This document shows, piece after piece, positions 1-10,310 of a DNA stretch of 64,000 nt. The stretch covers positions 13,030,538 to 13,094,537 of the forward strand of contig OX375875.1 of the NCBI GenBank assembly GCA_947359465.1. The letters are read 5' to 3'. Source of the stretch: Metellina segmentata (Eukaryota; Arthropoda; Arachnida; Araneae; Tetragnathidae). Positions within the stretch are counted from its first letter, which is position 1. Each line of letters opens with the position of its first letter. The notes under the pieces are model-generated. The model saw only the letters and a list, made by a program, of their open reading frames with translations. It searched no databases and was not told where the DNA came from. The position numbers were made by a program, and so were the translations under genes.

Positions 1-726
1 AACTTCAACAAAGTAACGCTGCATGTCGTGCAAATAGGCATTCAATAACCACCATTGCGTCTTAAAGATGTACATTTATAATAATTGATGTAAACATTGA
101 ACATATCCGTTCTGTTGGAAATTATTGACGAATCTCTTTGTTTTCCTTGACGTCTATTCAATTTGTACTAAGAATAACACATTACCTGTAAAACTTTGAC
201 ATCGAAGACGGGGGAAAGATACGTCTTGAAGGTTTAAAAATAATGTGCAAAATATTTGGCCTTAGGAACATGAGCGTGATACACACAGAGATTTTACTAT
301 TCCAAATGAAATAAAGATCACAGTACTAAGTACACTTGGGTCAAATTTTTTTAGTTGGGAACGGTCTGTATGAGGCATCCTAGTGATCTATTCTCTTAAT
401 GGGGTTTACTGGCTCTGTTAAACATGGGTCGTGGAGTCAGGAATCCCAAGCGATTTTTCTCTACTTTCTCTTCAGAATTACTTAACACTGTATGTCTTGT
501 GTTTGGCAAAATATGGCTCTTGTTCCGTTAAACCCAAGGGAAACCAATCCAAACTCAGTATTAAGCTCCATTGAATCTCAAACTGCGTGTATTCCACGAT
601 GATTCGTGTGATGGTAGAATACAGAAATCCACCTTCAGCCTCGATTTTATCTCGACTTGTGACGAAACTACAGACAGTTGAATCTGAGGACGTGTGTAGA
701 ATGCCTTAAATGCAAACCCTGATGGT

Positions 727-1000
727 CCGACCAACCGGTCTGGAGGTTAAGGTGTTAGCCTCTAGATCGAAAGGTTCCTGGTTCGAATCCGGGTCTGGGC
801 ATGGATGTTAGTAAGCGTATGGTGTAGAGGCGGTTGGTGCACCTTAAAGCTGTCGTGGCTGCAAGTCCTCACGTTGGGTTGGTGTGGAAGTTTGGAGAGT
901 GGGGTGCCAGCTCAGGTGTTGCCTCGTGATCTGACCGTGGTACATAATTACGTGGTGTTGTCCTCGCATCTTTCCCCTAGGGGATTGATCCCGGGAATTG
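727..1000 (+). mobile_element. tRNA-derived SINE, head A, joined to a LINE tail
   Basis: The copy opens with a tRNA-like pol III promoter: an A-box-like stretch (GGTTAAGGTGTTAG) near 747-760 and a B box (GGTTCGAATCC) near 781-791. The family body follows, recognised by the landmarks TGCACCTTAAA, GTGGAAGTTTGGAGAGTGGG, GATCTGACCGTGG and GGGATTGATCCCGG. Other copies continue past GATCCCGG into a conserved 3' part ending near GACGTTAATTAA. This one instead passes into sequence matching the 3' end of the LINE at 57.2-58.5 kb. The 142-codon open frame over this copy is fortuitous. Confidence 0.85.
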
Positions 1001-1050
1001 ATTATCCTAAGAGACTAAGGAAAACGAACTTTTTTCTCACCTTGCATGAC

Positions 1051-1096
<46 letters not shown>
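997..1096 (+). mobile_element. Extreme 3' end of R1/I-like LINE plus TG/TA microsatellite tail
   Basis: Bases 997-1051 match the 3' end of the LINE around 58423-58477 at about 51 of 55 positions, including the LINE stop codon context (CCTAAGAGACTAAG) and the T-run followed by CTCACC. It is followed by (TG)n then (TA)n at 1050-1096, as the 57-kb copy is followed by AT-rich repeats. The fragment runs in the same direction as the SINE before it with no sequence in between. This suggests one chimeric retrotransposition event, or a LINE-derived SINE tail. Confidence 0.75.
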
Positions 1097-1099
<3 letters not shown>

Positions 1100-1467
1100 A
1101 AAGGATGTGTGTATATATTTTCTATACAAATCCACTCAGTTTGACCAATCCACATCACATTTGGTACACTTATACTTTGGAACACTGCGGAAAACATATG
1201 CTATTTCTTTCCTGTCTTCAAACCAATCTGTAGTCACGAAATTGGTACAGAGGTAGTCCTAAAGTGCCTGTTGATGCCCCAATTTTAAAATCTAAAGTTT
1301 GTTTTTCTGCTATAATTGGACATGGACTAGGAAACACGTTTTACAGGTTTTTTCGTATTTGAGTTAACACCGGAAAATGTAGCGGTATAAAACACGTTCT
1401 ACAGGGTTTGTGTATTTCAGTTGGGAAATGTCGCGGTCATAATTTAGCAGTCGCAGTCATAATTGAA

Positions 1468-1496
1468 AACCGAGCAACGCCGGGTTATTCAGCTAT
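1468..1496 (+). mobile_element. Helitron-like 3' terminus remnant
   Basis: The motif CCGAGCAACGCCGGGTTATTC followed by AGCTA resembles the common arthropod Helitron 3' end, a short GC hairpin about ten bases before a CTRR terminus. Here the terminus reads CTAT, not CTAG or CTAA. No matching TC-initial 5' end was found upstream, so this is a decayed or truncated copy. Confidence 0.45.
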
Positions 1497-2307
1497 CATG
1501 AAACATTATATTCCATGAATACGCTTTCGTTTTAAGCTCCACAACTGGGTATTAGTGTTATGAATACATAATATAGTACTAATACCTCGAATTAGGGTAT
1601 CCCCTTATAAGTATTTTTAAGGTTCCCGCACTTGATAATTCTTTTCGTAATCTTTTTAATAAACCCATTGAATTAAAAATCATTGAATCGAAAAAAAGTG
1701 AGTAGGAAGTTAAAGCTGAAGTCTAGACAGTTGAACGAAGAATGTAAGAAACTTTTGGACGACATATCGAAAACGAATCAAAAGGTACTGCGGGATTTAT
1801 TCGTTTATTTAAAAAATAAATTTGAACTGGGTAAAGTAATAAAAACATTTACTGATTCCATTTCGTAGACCCTAGAAAATTCAAGAGGAAACTCTATTCC
1901 GGTTTACTCCGATAAACGACTCGTTATTATCAATCTTGAAGCATCAAAAATACAAATATGTATTTCAAATTTAAGTAAACTATAAAATTTCATAGGGTTG
2001 ACTTTCATTTAAAATATCATTATTTATAGAACTTTTAAAATGAGATAGACTAATGACTCTGTATTTGTTTAACGTTGTAGCCATGCAAGGGCTATTTGTG
2101 CTTAAATTATTTTCTTTGCCTACGCATGAATAGAAATTCCATTCGAAGCGTTGTTTTATACTTAAATATTTTAACGACTTACTTCATAAATCTTGAATGT
2201 CAAAAGCAAATTTATCTGTGTTTTTCAGTTTAGAAAGTTTTGAATGAAGTAATTGGTAACCTAATAAAATATAGTTTAAGCCTAAGAGAAACTAAATTAT
2301 TGTGCAT

Positions 2308-2345
2308 GCGAAGTTCCGGGATTGATCTCGGTCCTTATTCAAAGT
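2308..2345 (+). mobile_element. SINE body fragment (GGGATTGATCTCGG core)
   Basis: A short match to the SINE 3' landmark (CCGGGATTGATCTCGGTCC). It is too short to assign a head type. It sits just left of a much longer minus-strand copy. Confidence 0.35.
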
Positions 2346-2369
2346 TGACCACAATCTCAAATTTACATA

Positions 2370-2650
2370 GGTAGGTTTTTAGTCAGCGTTGCACTGAAAT
2401 ATCACAATGGGCTATTGGCGACATTTTAGGATTAAATCCGGAAGGAAGATATCCGAGGACAACACCACGTCATTTTGAACCACTTTCAGATGACGAGGCA
2501 ATCCCTGTGCTAACACCCCCTCTCCAAACTTTCACACCACGCCCACGAGAGGAGATATGAGGCCACGACAGATTTAACATGCGCCAGTCCCCTTCTTACA
2601 TGACGGTCTCGCAACCCTCCGATTGCTATCCGTTTCTCTCCTAACCGGGC
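2370..2650 (-). mobile_element. SINE, head B type, decayed
   Basis: In complement this has the family 3' end (poorly kept), GATTTAATCC, GGAAGATATCCGAGGACAACACC, the paired landmarks CACCACG and CTCCAAACTTTCACACC, then the head-side landmark GACAGATTTAAC. The tRNA-like head is degraded: TCGCAACCCTCCGATTGCTA remains but the B box is lost. The right end lies close to 2650. Confidence 0.8.
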
Positions 2651-2861
2651 TATCATGACTCTTCTAAAGTATAAGATTCAATGGAATTTAATATTAGGCG
2701 TTGCAGTTTTACCAGGAGTGAAGAATGCCTATAGCATGTAAGAATAATCAACATTCCGATGGAGGTAAAATATTAGTTAACAGTGTTGCTATGACACGGT
2801 TTTAATTTTTGTAGGATCAAGCGAATGCTTAATAGTTATGGAAGACGAAAAGCTTATTAAC

Positions 2862-2905
2862 CCTTCAATTCGGGATTGATCCCGGACCGTCACTAATACG
2901 ATTCT
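2862..2905 (+). mobile_element. SINE 3' fragment
   Basis: It contains CGGGATTGATCCCGGACCGTC and ACTAATACG, the 3' landmarks of the SINE family, with no body on either side. Probably a 5'-truncated or eroded copy. Confidence 0.5.
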
Positions 2906-3218
2906 CCAATTCGAAGTAAACTCGTCTGCCGACGAACCAACCATTACCAGCTATACTGTAACTAGTCCGTTTTTACATCTATTACACGTTCTTTTCAAAT
3001 TTTCTGACTTCACTGAATTTCTTGAATTTTTTTCACCTGAACGCCCAGCGTTCTCAAATGAGGACAGCCTGTAATTTTAAAACAAAATCACAAATTGTTT
3101 GAATTTTAGTTTTTTTTTGCATTCAGGGGGTCATAATTACATAGATTTGAGATAATCATGAAAATATTTTGAGCAGAAATAATTCGGGCGTTAATGGGTT
3201 AAAGTCGTTTTAGTGGAA

Positions 3219-3667
3219 CTAATTCAGGGTTCGTATCAAATATTCTTTCATTGCGTCAATGGACTCAAAACGGTGACCACAAAGAGGGAGTTTCACCCGT
3301 GGAAAGAAGAAAATGTCACACGGTGCCATATCAGTTGAATACGGAGCTTTTGGTGCCGTATTTGTTGAATGCTTAGCCAAAAAATCTCGAATAATAATGG
3401 CATTGTGAGTAGGCGCATCATCGTGATGCAAAACCCATGAGTTATCTCGCCACGATTCAGGTCGTTTTCGATTTGTCGTTTCGACGAATGATATAGGAAC
3501 GCGTTCAATAATGTATCTTATTGTTAAACGACGATCACTAAGCACCAATTTTCTGACCTGCATAACATGTTGATCATTAGACGAAATGGATGATCTACCA
3601 AATCGCGAATCCTCTGCGACGGATTCTCTACCTTCTTTAAACTTTTTATACCAATCTAACACTCTTC
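3219..3667 (-). pseudogene. mariner transposase relic, internally deleted
   Basis: The minus-strand translation (147 codons) begins at residues matching the end of the mariner DNA-binding region (WYKKFKEGRES, then RLTIRYIIERVPISF). It then jumps directly to the catalytic C-terminal part (RKRPESWRDNSWVLHHDDAP, later APYSTDMAPCD and FESIDAMKEYL). In intact mariners (about 345 residues) roughly 100 residues lie between these blocks, including the first catalytic Asp. Here they are gone. The second and third Asp remain with the 34-residue spacing of the DD34D class. The frame starts at GTG, an in-frame TGA lies two codons upstream and the N-terminal helix-turn-helix is missing. I found no flanking inverted repeats. 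This is a dead copy. Confidence 0.85.
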
Positions 3668-3855
3668 AATTTCTGTAAAACAGTAGTCTGTAAAAGTTTG
3701 TTGACACATTTCAAATATTCAGAAATTTCCAAAATTTAATACTTGTTCTCATGCTTCGACATTTTGGAAAATCATCGAAGTGAAAATTCTTCTCTAATTA
3801 AAAACAAATTTATTTTCATACGATGAAATAAAATAAATCCCTGATTGCTGCCACA

Positions 3856-5499
3856 TCTATATAAATAAGAATGGAGTGTTTGTTTGTACATTCAATATTT
3901 TCGACGCATTTCAAGTTTTCTATCCGTTTTGGACCCTTCTGATGCCGAATCCGCCTTTTTCTCGTTTGGTGTCTGTCTGTCTGTCCGTCTGTCTGTATGT
4001 TGTGCCCTATACACGTCCACGCGGTTTAAGATATTTTCATGGAAATTTGCATACAGAGAGTACTTATCTTGATTTAGTGAGTGGAATTGGTTGCGAAAGT
4101 CTGTCTGTCCGTCTTTCTGTTCTATGCTCGATTTTGTGTTTGTGTGTTTGTGTGTTTGTGTAAGCATCACATGAATTGTATTCCAGATATTTGATTGCAT
4201 TGTATTTTATTTTATACATTATCTAATAATTTAGTGAATGCAATATTAAACATTTCTTTATTGTTATATTTAGATGAGTTTCATGCTAAAACACCTGAGT
4301 AAGTATACTTAAATCAACCATAATTTGGTAGTTTTGGAAAAATTGGAATGTCTATTGAATATTACGATTAATTCGATTGCTTTACCAGTACTGCTGAAAA
4401 AGTAATTATTCTTCAAAAAAATATTTTTTTTTATGGAATTTCATTTCTGATACGTCATTTATTTCCAGTCTTATTTTTATTCTTTGCGCAATGAAAACGA
4501 TTTCCGAAAATTTGGGACAGACGATATTTTTCAATGAAACGAGAATGAACACGATCGCGCGAGCAGTGATATTTTTCTGGTTCTTTCGCTCTGAATTAAT
4601 TTCACATTTCTAAATTTTGTACACTTTTAGTTGTAAGTTGTGGCAACTGTGCGAGATCAAGAGATAAAATTGAATCACAAATTAATATCTTTGGAACAAT
4701 TTTTTACGACATCTTTTATTTTGTTTTACTTCGCTGTTTCCTGTTTTAAATATTTATTATTTTAATAAATGTGTTTTCCTTCTCATCACACCCAACAGCA
4801 CCACAAAGTATTAGACTTAAAAATTTTAGTTAAGTCAGTATAAATTTTCAGTAAATTTTAAGTGTAGTTATGCCGTTATTTAAAGAATAATGCCGTTGTT
4901 TAAAGAATAATGCCGTTATTTAAAGAATAATGTCGTTATTTAAAGAATAATGCCGTTATTTAAAGAATAATGTCGTTATTGAAATAATAATAATGTTTAA
5001 AAATCCAAACTAGAACTTTTTCCAACATTAAAAAATTCGTTGTAGTAATGACAGGAGAAGATTGCAAAATTTCACAATGTCGCATACCGGAGGCAAGAGT
5101 GCCACAGGTAAAAAAATATTGTTTTGTTGACTATGAGTGCGAGAGCACTCGCCGTAAATCGTAATTTTAATTAATTGAGTTGCACATGAAAACAACTTAA
5201 GAAAGGGAATTCCAAATCTTCCTATAAATCGTCTTTTATAGTAGTAACCTTAGTATCACCTTTCGTTTTTTTGTAGCTTTGTCATACAGCAATTGTGCGA
5301 TGTATGTGAAATGTATTACATGAATGGATATGCATGTGTAGGATTTGTGTCCAAAGTAAGTTGTAGAAAATATAAAGATGGCGAAAGGTGTTAAAATAAA
5401 TTTTTATTCTACAAAAAACGTAAGTCATTATATATTTTGATTATCTCTTCAATCTAGAATAAACGAATTCAAACCGAGTAAGGTCGGGTATTTTGCTAG
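3856..5499 (+). mobile_element. Non-autonomous Helitron, 1.64 kb
   Basis: The left end is TCTATATAAATAAG preceded by A. The right end is a small hairpin (ACCGAGTAAGGTCGGGT) followed by TTTTGCTAG and then T. This gives the Helitron signature: 5' TC, 3' hairpin about ten bases before CTRR, inserted between A and T with no target duplication. The 5' part (3870-4080) has the style of many arthropod Helitron starts, including CTGTCTGTCTG-type repeats. No Rep/helicase coding remains. It carries a 20-bp minisatellite at 4871-4990. The short ORFs at 3876-4200 are by-products of the low-complexity start. Confidence 0.75.
4871..4990 (+). repeat. 20-bp minisatellite, 6 copies, inside the Helitron
   Basis: The unit TGCCGTTATTTAAAGAATAA repeats head to tail six times (starts at 4871, 4891, 4911, 4931, 4951, 4971). 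C/T alternates at the third base and the last copy is decayed. Internal minisatellites are common in non-autonomous Helitrons. Confidence 0.9.
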
Positions 5500-6069
5500 T
5501 GTTTATATAAGTTGTAAAAATAGTTGCTAAAAATCTGCAGACGATATCTACTAAATATGTATTTTAAAGGAAGCATTTCTGATACTTTTGGATCACAGTG
5601 GTAAATACCATGTTCTGTTTGATTTGTCTACGAAATATTCAAATAAAAATAATCTATGTAAACATTTACATTGTAGGAGCGGTATTTCTAGAGTGTAAAT
5701 TTATCTAGAATCTCTCGTGAATTTTAGATGTTTATTGAAATGAGCCCCAAAAAAAATGACGCAGATCAGTTATCCGTGTCGTTTCCCAAACCATTATGGG
5801 TCAACCTTTCGTAAGCTCTCTAAGTCCCAACTCATTTTATCTAAGCTCAAATCTAAGCGGCAGCTTTGTTTATCAAACATAACTAGCATGTGTGTAAACT
5901 GCATTTAAATCAAATATTTAAACTAATTGTATATGAATTTACTAAATCCATTTTACAATCAAAATTGTAAAAAATATTAAATAAAATGCCAGGTTAAACT
6001 AAAACAAAGAAAAGATATAATTGGACAACAAAATACACATTTTCCTTTAGCGTATAAAAGAGATAGTTA

Positions 6070-6255
6070 TTTAATTAACGTCAAACTTTAGCAACATATC
6101 GTGCTATTGGTGACGGTCCGCAATCAAACGTGAAGGGAAAGATCAGAGAACAACACCACGTTATTTTGAATCACGGTCAGATGATGGGGAGGTCACACCT
6201 GAGCTGGTATCTCATTCTCCAAACTTTCACACAACGGCAAAGTGAGGACATTTAA
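6070..6255 (-). mobile_element. SINE 3' half
   Basis: It reads from the family 3' end (TTAATTAACGTC at the left) through GTGACGGTCCG, AACACCACGTTATTTTGAA and CTCCAAACTTTCACAC to GAGGACATTTAAGG. It stops abruptly where a plus-strand SINE body begins, so the head is missing. It is one of three SINE pieces in the 6.07-6.62 kb cluster. Confidence 0.8.
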
Positions 6256-6403
6256 GGTTGGTCCACGTTAAATCTGTCGTAGTCTCAAATGTTCTTACAT
6301 TGGCGTGGTGTGGAACTTTGGAGAGTGTGGTGTGTGACCTTGTTTCTAAACGTGGTTCAAAAGTACGAAGTGTTGGCTTAGGATTTTTCCCTTCGGGTTT
6401 CAT
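6256..6403 (+). mobile_element. SINE body, left arm of a fold-back
   Basis: A plus-strand body running from TCCACGTTAAATCTGTCGT through GGCGTGGTGTGGAACTTTGG to CCCTTCGGG. It meets the minus-strand copy at 6404 head-on, so the two form a large hairpin. The open frame 6258-6602 only spans this arrangement. Confidence 0.8.
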
Positions 6404-6435
6404 CCCGAAGGGGAAAATCCGAAGCCAACACTTCG
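6366..6435. repeat. 32-bp near-perfect hairpin at SINE fold-back apex
   Basis: Arms 6366-6397 and 6404-6435 pair at 30 of 32 positions around a 6-base loop (TTTCAT). The apex is made from the SINE landmark CCCTTCGGG and its complement. The outer SINE sequences extend the pairing less perfectly to about 6256 and 6560. Confidence 0.9.
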
Positions 6436-6615
6436 GTATTTGGAGGTCTACACTTGAGACATCTTCCGACCTCTTGAATCTTCCACACCACACCAACAGG
6501 AGAACATTTGATACCACGACCGATTTATCGTGCACCAGCTCCCATGTACACGACGGTCTTTGGTTGGATCGAGTTACGAACACGCAACCCTCCGTATGCT
6601 AATCCGCTACTATTT
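6404..6615 (-). mobile_element. SINE, head B, right arm of a fold-back
   Basis: A minus-strand copy from CCCGAAGGGG through CACACCACACCAACAGGAGA, CGATTTATCGTGCACCAGC and GACGGTCTTTGGTTGGAT to the head-B remnant ACGCAACCCTCCGTATGCTA. It is the reverse complement of the preceding plus-strand body over roughly 145 bases. Confidence 0.8.
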
Positions 6616-6755
6616 GAACCGGTCTCCCGCGGCTACCAAAGAATTTATATCCTCTCGTGATTTAGATATTGTATCACAGAACACCAAATTTCGCCGGCTT
6701 AGAGAGCAGAGACTCATTATATATTTTCATTAACATTTACATTCCTCAACACACC

Positions 6756-7088
6756 TGTGACAGTTCTTCCTTAGGCTGATTTCCTAATCCTCTGCCTTGT
6801 CGTCCTCCAAACAGCAACACTAGTCCATGAGCATATTTCACTTATTTATTTACAAATTTCTTGACTATAGTATTTACAGGTATAATACATGGTCGGGAAT
6901 AATACCCTTCGATCTCCAGCGCAAAACAACGCGTCCTGCTTCCTCGCTGGTCTTCGTGCAAGTCCCTTCTCTTTTCAACCCTCCCCAAACGGGTTCCTTT
7001 TCCAAAAACCCGAGGGGGACCCCCGTGGAGTTCGATTCTATGTCCATCGACCCGTCCCAAACCCGGTGAGGTTACGGGGAACTTCACA
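6756..7088. mobile_element. Solo LTR, 333 bp
   Basis: The block starts TGTGACAGTTC and ends GAACTTCACA, so it has the TG...CA ends of an LTR in a longer inverted match (TGTGA/TCACA). Identical 5-bp direct repeats, ACACC, sit at 6751-6755 and 7089-7093, as expected for integrase-made target duplication (Gypsy, BEL or Copia class). The inside is much more GC-rich than the surroundings. No second LTR, primer-binding site or pol sequence is nearby, so this is most simply a solo LTR left by recombination. Open frames at 6827-7263 lie across it and are not genes. Orientation is undecided. Confidence 0.75.
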
Positions 7089-7369
7089 ACACCCCAGTGA
7101 CATTAAGCAGACTCATAACTTGACGAAAACAATTTTCTACAGTTGTTTAAACACTAATTACGAGTTTTTAGGTGAAAACATTTACAAGCATTTTGATAGT
7201 GTTATATACTCTACAAAAAAAAAAAAATCGCCGCACCAAGACGGAGTTGTCCGATTGCGATAAAAATTGATGCATGTGAAGAACATAAATGGAAAAACAA
7301 ATTATTAAAATTTCAGAACAATTGAATGATTTATTTCAGAGTTTGACCGTTACAAATGAAGGAAGTCAA

Positions 7370-8010
7370 TAAAACGTTCGTCCACCTCTGGGATGGATGC
7401 GTCACCCGGCGTGGCATAGACTGAAAAAGTTCCCGGATGGTGTCCTGGGGAATTTCTTGTCAAATTGTCTATAACTGTCGGGCGAAATGGTCACCTTTCA
7501 GGGATGATTGCAATCGCCTTTCCATAACTTCACAAATGTGTTGTATGGGAGAGAGATCAGGAGACCTAGCTGGCCAAGGAAGTGTTGTGAAAACTTGAAG
7601 GCAATTCATAGCAACACGCGACGCTTGCCGGTGGGCATTATCTTGTTGAAAATAAGTGCGGGGTGTCGGTGAGGGAACGGTAACACAACCGGTCTTAGAA
7701 TGTAGTCTACATACCGCTGTGCTGTAAGTGTCTACATACCGCTGTGCCACAAATGACTTGCAAAGTACTATCAAAGGAGATGGCACTCCTTGCCATAACG
7801 CCCTGTCGTGGGCATATGTGGCGTTCGATAGTAAGAACAGGATCTCCACGCTGTTCTGGAAGTCTTCAGACACATCTACGGTTGTCGTCAGGACACAATT
7901 GGAAACGGGACTCGTCACTAAAGACTATACGTCCCTTGTCAGCGCCGTTCCAAGTGGACCGAGCCCGGCACCGCTGTAATTTCGCACCTTCTTGGTGCGT
8001 CGATTTTTTC
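7370..8010 (-). pseudogene. Tc1-like transposase relic (C-terminal catalytic part)
   Basis: Read on the minus strand and allowing frame changes, it shows a first catalytic block resembling DESRFQL near 7895-7920, then a central QDNAHRQASRVAMNCLQ (second Asp motif) and LPWPARSPDLSPIQHICEVM (the SPDL-PIEH block with His in place of Glu context), ending in ERRLQSSLKGDHFARQL. Intact Tc1-like transposases are about 340 residues. Here the N-terminal paired-like DNA-binding domain is missing, and stops and frameshifts occur between blocks. A 16-base piece (TGTCTACATACCGCTG) is directly duplicated near 7708-7744, a local slip. No terminal repeats were found. Confidence 0.8.
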
Positions 8011-8392
8011 GTTATATAGTGTATGCACACCTTTTAAGCTGATTTCAATAGGACAATGTGTATCTCAGCATCATTAAAACAAGCGTAATGTATCTCTAAA
8101 AAATGCCATTTATGGGTTTTACTGCTCTAAACTGACGACATCACATCTCACACACTATCACCAGAACACATAAGAGTAGTTGGACATTCACAGTTCTCCT
8201 CAACAAGCAGCTTCGTTGCTTATTTTGGTTAAAAGCCTCTTGAACTAAGTAAACTATAAGTTTACACATATGATATTGATTGAAATCGATGCGTAGACTG
8301 TATTGGTTTATGCATTCAGTCAAAATTAACGACTTCAAATCCAGAGTACTGGATGTTGATAATGGAATACCTATTAATGATTCATACAAACA

Positions 8393-8500
8393 TGGCGCTG
8401 GTGTACGTAAAATCTGTCATGGCTACAACTGTCTTCCAGATCCGAAGTCAACGCTTCCTAGTTTTGAACCGCAGTCAGATGACCAGAACTCGTGTTTGAG
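8393..8500 (+). mobile_element. SINE body fragment
   Basis: GCTGGTGTACGTAAAATCTGTC, GTTTTGAACC and GTCAGATGA are recognisable but the middle is scrambled. Part of the fragment (TTTTGAACCGCAGTCAGATGA) runs in the opposite direction to the first part, so it is a rearranged copy. The overlapping 103-codon frame is fortuitous. Confidence 0.5.
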
Positions 8501-8612
8501 GGCATATAACTTTTTTATGATTCCCACACTAAATTTAAAACTAATAAATAATAACAAAACAAAATCACGAACTCGCGAATTCTTTCAATAAATCGGGTAC
8601 ATTTGGGCTTTT

Positions 8613-8900
8613 TGAGGTAGGTGTTTCAATTAACGTCGTCGCACTGGAGCAACACTAACGGGCTATTGGTGAAGGTCCGTAATCAATGTCTAAAGAAACA
8701 AAATCAAGGACAACACCACTTTCGAATAGGATCAAATGAAGAGGTCACACCTGAGCAGGTACCCCACTGTTAAAATCTTCACACCACGCTAACGTGAGGA
8801 CATTTGAGGTCACGACAGATTTAACGTACACTGACCCCCTTGTAACGACGGTCTTTGGTTGGATTTGGACCAATAATATTGCAAGCGGGCTACCACGGCC
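8613..8900 (-). mobile_element. SINE, head B, nearly full length
   Basis: From the left it shows the complete 3' end (GGTAGGTGTTTCAATTAACG, CACTGGAGCAAC, GGGCTATTGGTGA), the middle (GACAACACCAC, GAGGTCACACCTGAGC) and the head side (CACCACGCTAACGTGAGGAC, ACGACAGATTTAACGTACAC, GACGGTCTTTGGTTGGAT). The B-box region is decayed (TTTGGACCAATAA). Confidence 0.85.
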
Positions 8901-9165
8901 TCTATACTTTTTGAAATCAAAATCATTATGGAAAAACCATTAGGTTGATAGTAAGCATTCAAACAAACTTTTCTGCACAGTTATGAGAAAAGATTTTTCT
9001 CAATTTCCTTTCAAAAGAAATGTGAATTTAATGTTGAAATTACGAAATGGTTGACAGAACAAACACCTCAGTGCGCAATAACATTATCTTAAACCGTACC
9101 AAATTAATCACGATTCATTTGAAGTCTCTTAAAATTAAATAAACGGAGATGAAAAATTGCACTAT

Positions 9166-9348
9166 TCCTCCTTGCGGTTGTCGCGACGATGTATCTCGTC
9201 AGTAACAAAACTGACCAAATCTTGATGGACGAGATATTTCGTCTTGAAAAGAACATTTAGCATATTGAACAATCAACACTATCTTGATGACGATGTAACT
9301 ACAGATCTTTATGTATGAAGTACCTCGGCGCAACCACTTAGAGGGCTA
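9166..9348. mobile_element. MITE of the GAGATATCTC-palindrome family, copy 1
   Basis: It shares with 11393-11527 and 60373-60596 a short inverted end (AAGTGGTTG-type: CTTGCGGTTGTC at left, GCAACCACTTAGAGGG at right). The interior is built of degenerate units containing CTGACCAAATCTTGATGGACGAG and the palindromic core GACGAGATATTTCGTC. This is the most decayed copy. No coding capacity. Confidence 0.6.
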
Positions 9349-9594
9349 AGTCGAGAATAATAATAACTTTCCTAGGACACTGCTATTACAAAATACGGAG
9401 ATATTACCTCAATTGTTTTCGAAAAAAAAATTATAAAACAACTATAAATAAAAATCATAGATCACAACTTCATTCGACACAATTCTACATTATTCGTTAA
9501 AACTCTTTTAAAAATAGAATAATGTTGAAAAAAGCTTCCTGAACAATTTATCAGTAAACCTACCATTTCATACTAGTATTAAATGGTAGGAAAA

Positions 9595-10150
9595 TAACTA
9601 TTAAATGATAATATTTTCCACATTTTCAAAATCAATAATTATTAGTTTCTAAAACTTATAGAAATATGAACAAAACTAATAACAATTACATCCATCAAAT
9701 CCTTTTTTTACATTTTTCGTCATTCATTTGGGAATTAAATAAAGGTGTTGGAAAAAGCATTAAATCAAAATAAAATTTCCGGAGGTAGTTATGAGATAAC
9801 TTTGGAGATATTTCCCCAGTTTCGACAAATGCACATCAAATTTGAAATCTAAATGTAACTAGAAAACGATTAGGTAACTATTAAATGATAATATTTTCCA
9901 CATTTTTAAAATCAATAATTATTAGTTTCTAAAACCGTAAGAAATATGAACAAAACAAATAACCAATAACATCCATCAAATCCTTTTTTAACATTTTTCG
10001 TCATTCATTTGGGAATTAAATAAAAGTGTTGAAAAAGCATAAAATAAAAATAAAAAAATTTTCCAGAGGTAGTTATGAGATAACTTTGGAGATATTTCCC
10101 CAGTTTCGACAAATGCACATCAAATTTGAAATCTAGAGGTACCTAGAAAA
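9595..10150 (+). repeat. 280-bp tandem duplication
   Basis: The block beginning TAACTATTAAATGATAATAT occurs at 9595 and again at 9875, and both copies run through CATCCATCAAATCC, TTTTTCGTCATTCATTTGGG and GGTAGTTATGAGATAACTTT to about 10150. They differ by scattered substitutions and small indels, so the duplication is not recent. A small palindrome (TACCATTT ... AAATGGTA) lies just left, at 9561-9588. Confidence 0.9.
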
Positions 10151-10310
10151 TGGAACTCTTAACGCATAAGTTCATCAGAGAAAACGTACACGATTCTATC
10201 AAGCTAGTAGAAAAATGACGAAGATGGGAAAAAATACTTAAGTACTCACAGAGAGAGAGAGAGAGAGATGGAGATGCTCTCGAAGAGCAGCGAAGAGATG
10301 TTGGGCGATC

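Noticed and set aside
727..800. True tRNA gene, also at 11061, 47060, 49344, 59850
   Set aside because: A and B boxes are present but the acceptor and anticodon stems do not pair; each is followed by SINE body. They are SINE heads.
805..1233. 142-codon open frame
   Set aside because: It runs across SINE body, LINE tail and the TG/TA microsatellite (Tyr-Ile run). No gene.
3876..4200. Three overlapping frames of 62-102 codons
   Set aside because: They lie in the CTGTCTG-type low-complexity start of the Helitron.
6227..6602. Two opposite frames of 114-118 codons with similar peptides
   Set aside because: The similarity comes from the SINE palindrome; each is the mirror of the other.
6827..7263. 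Overlapping frames of 80-124 codons in GC-rich DNA
   Set aside because: They lie in a solo LTR and continue into flanking DNA; no protein family seen.
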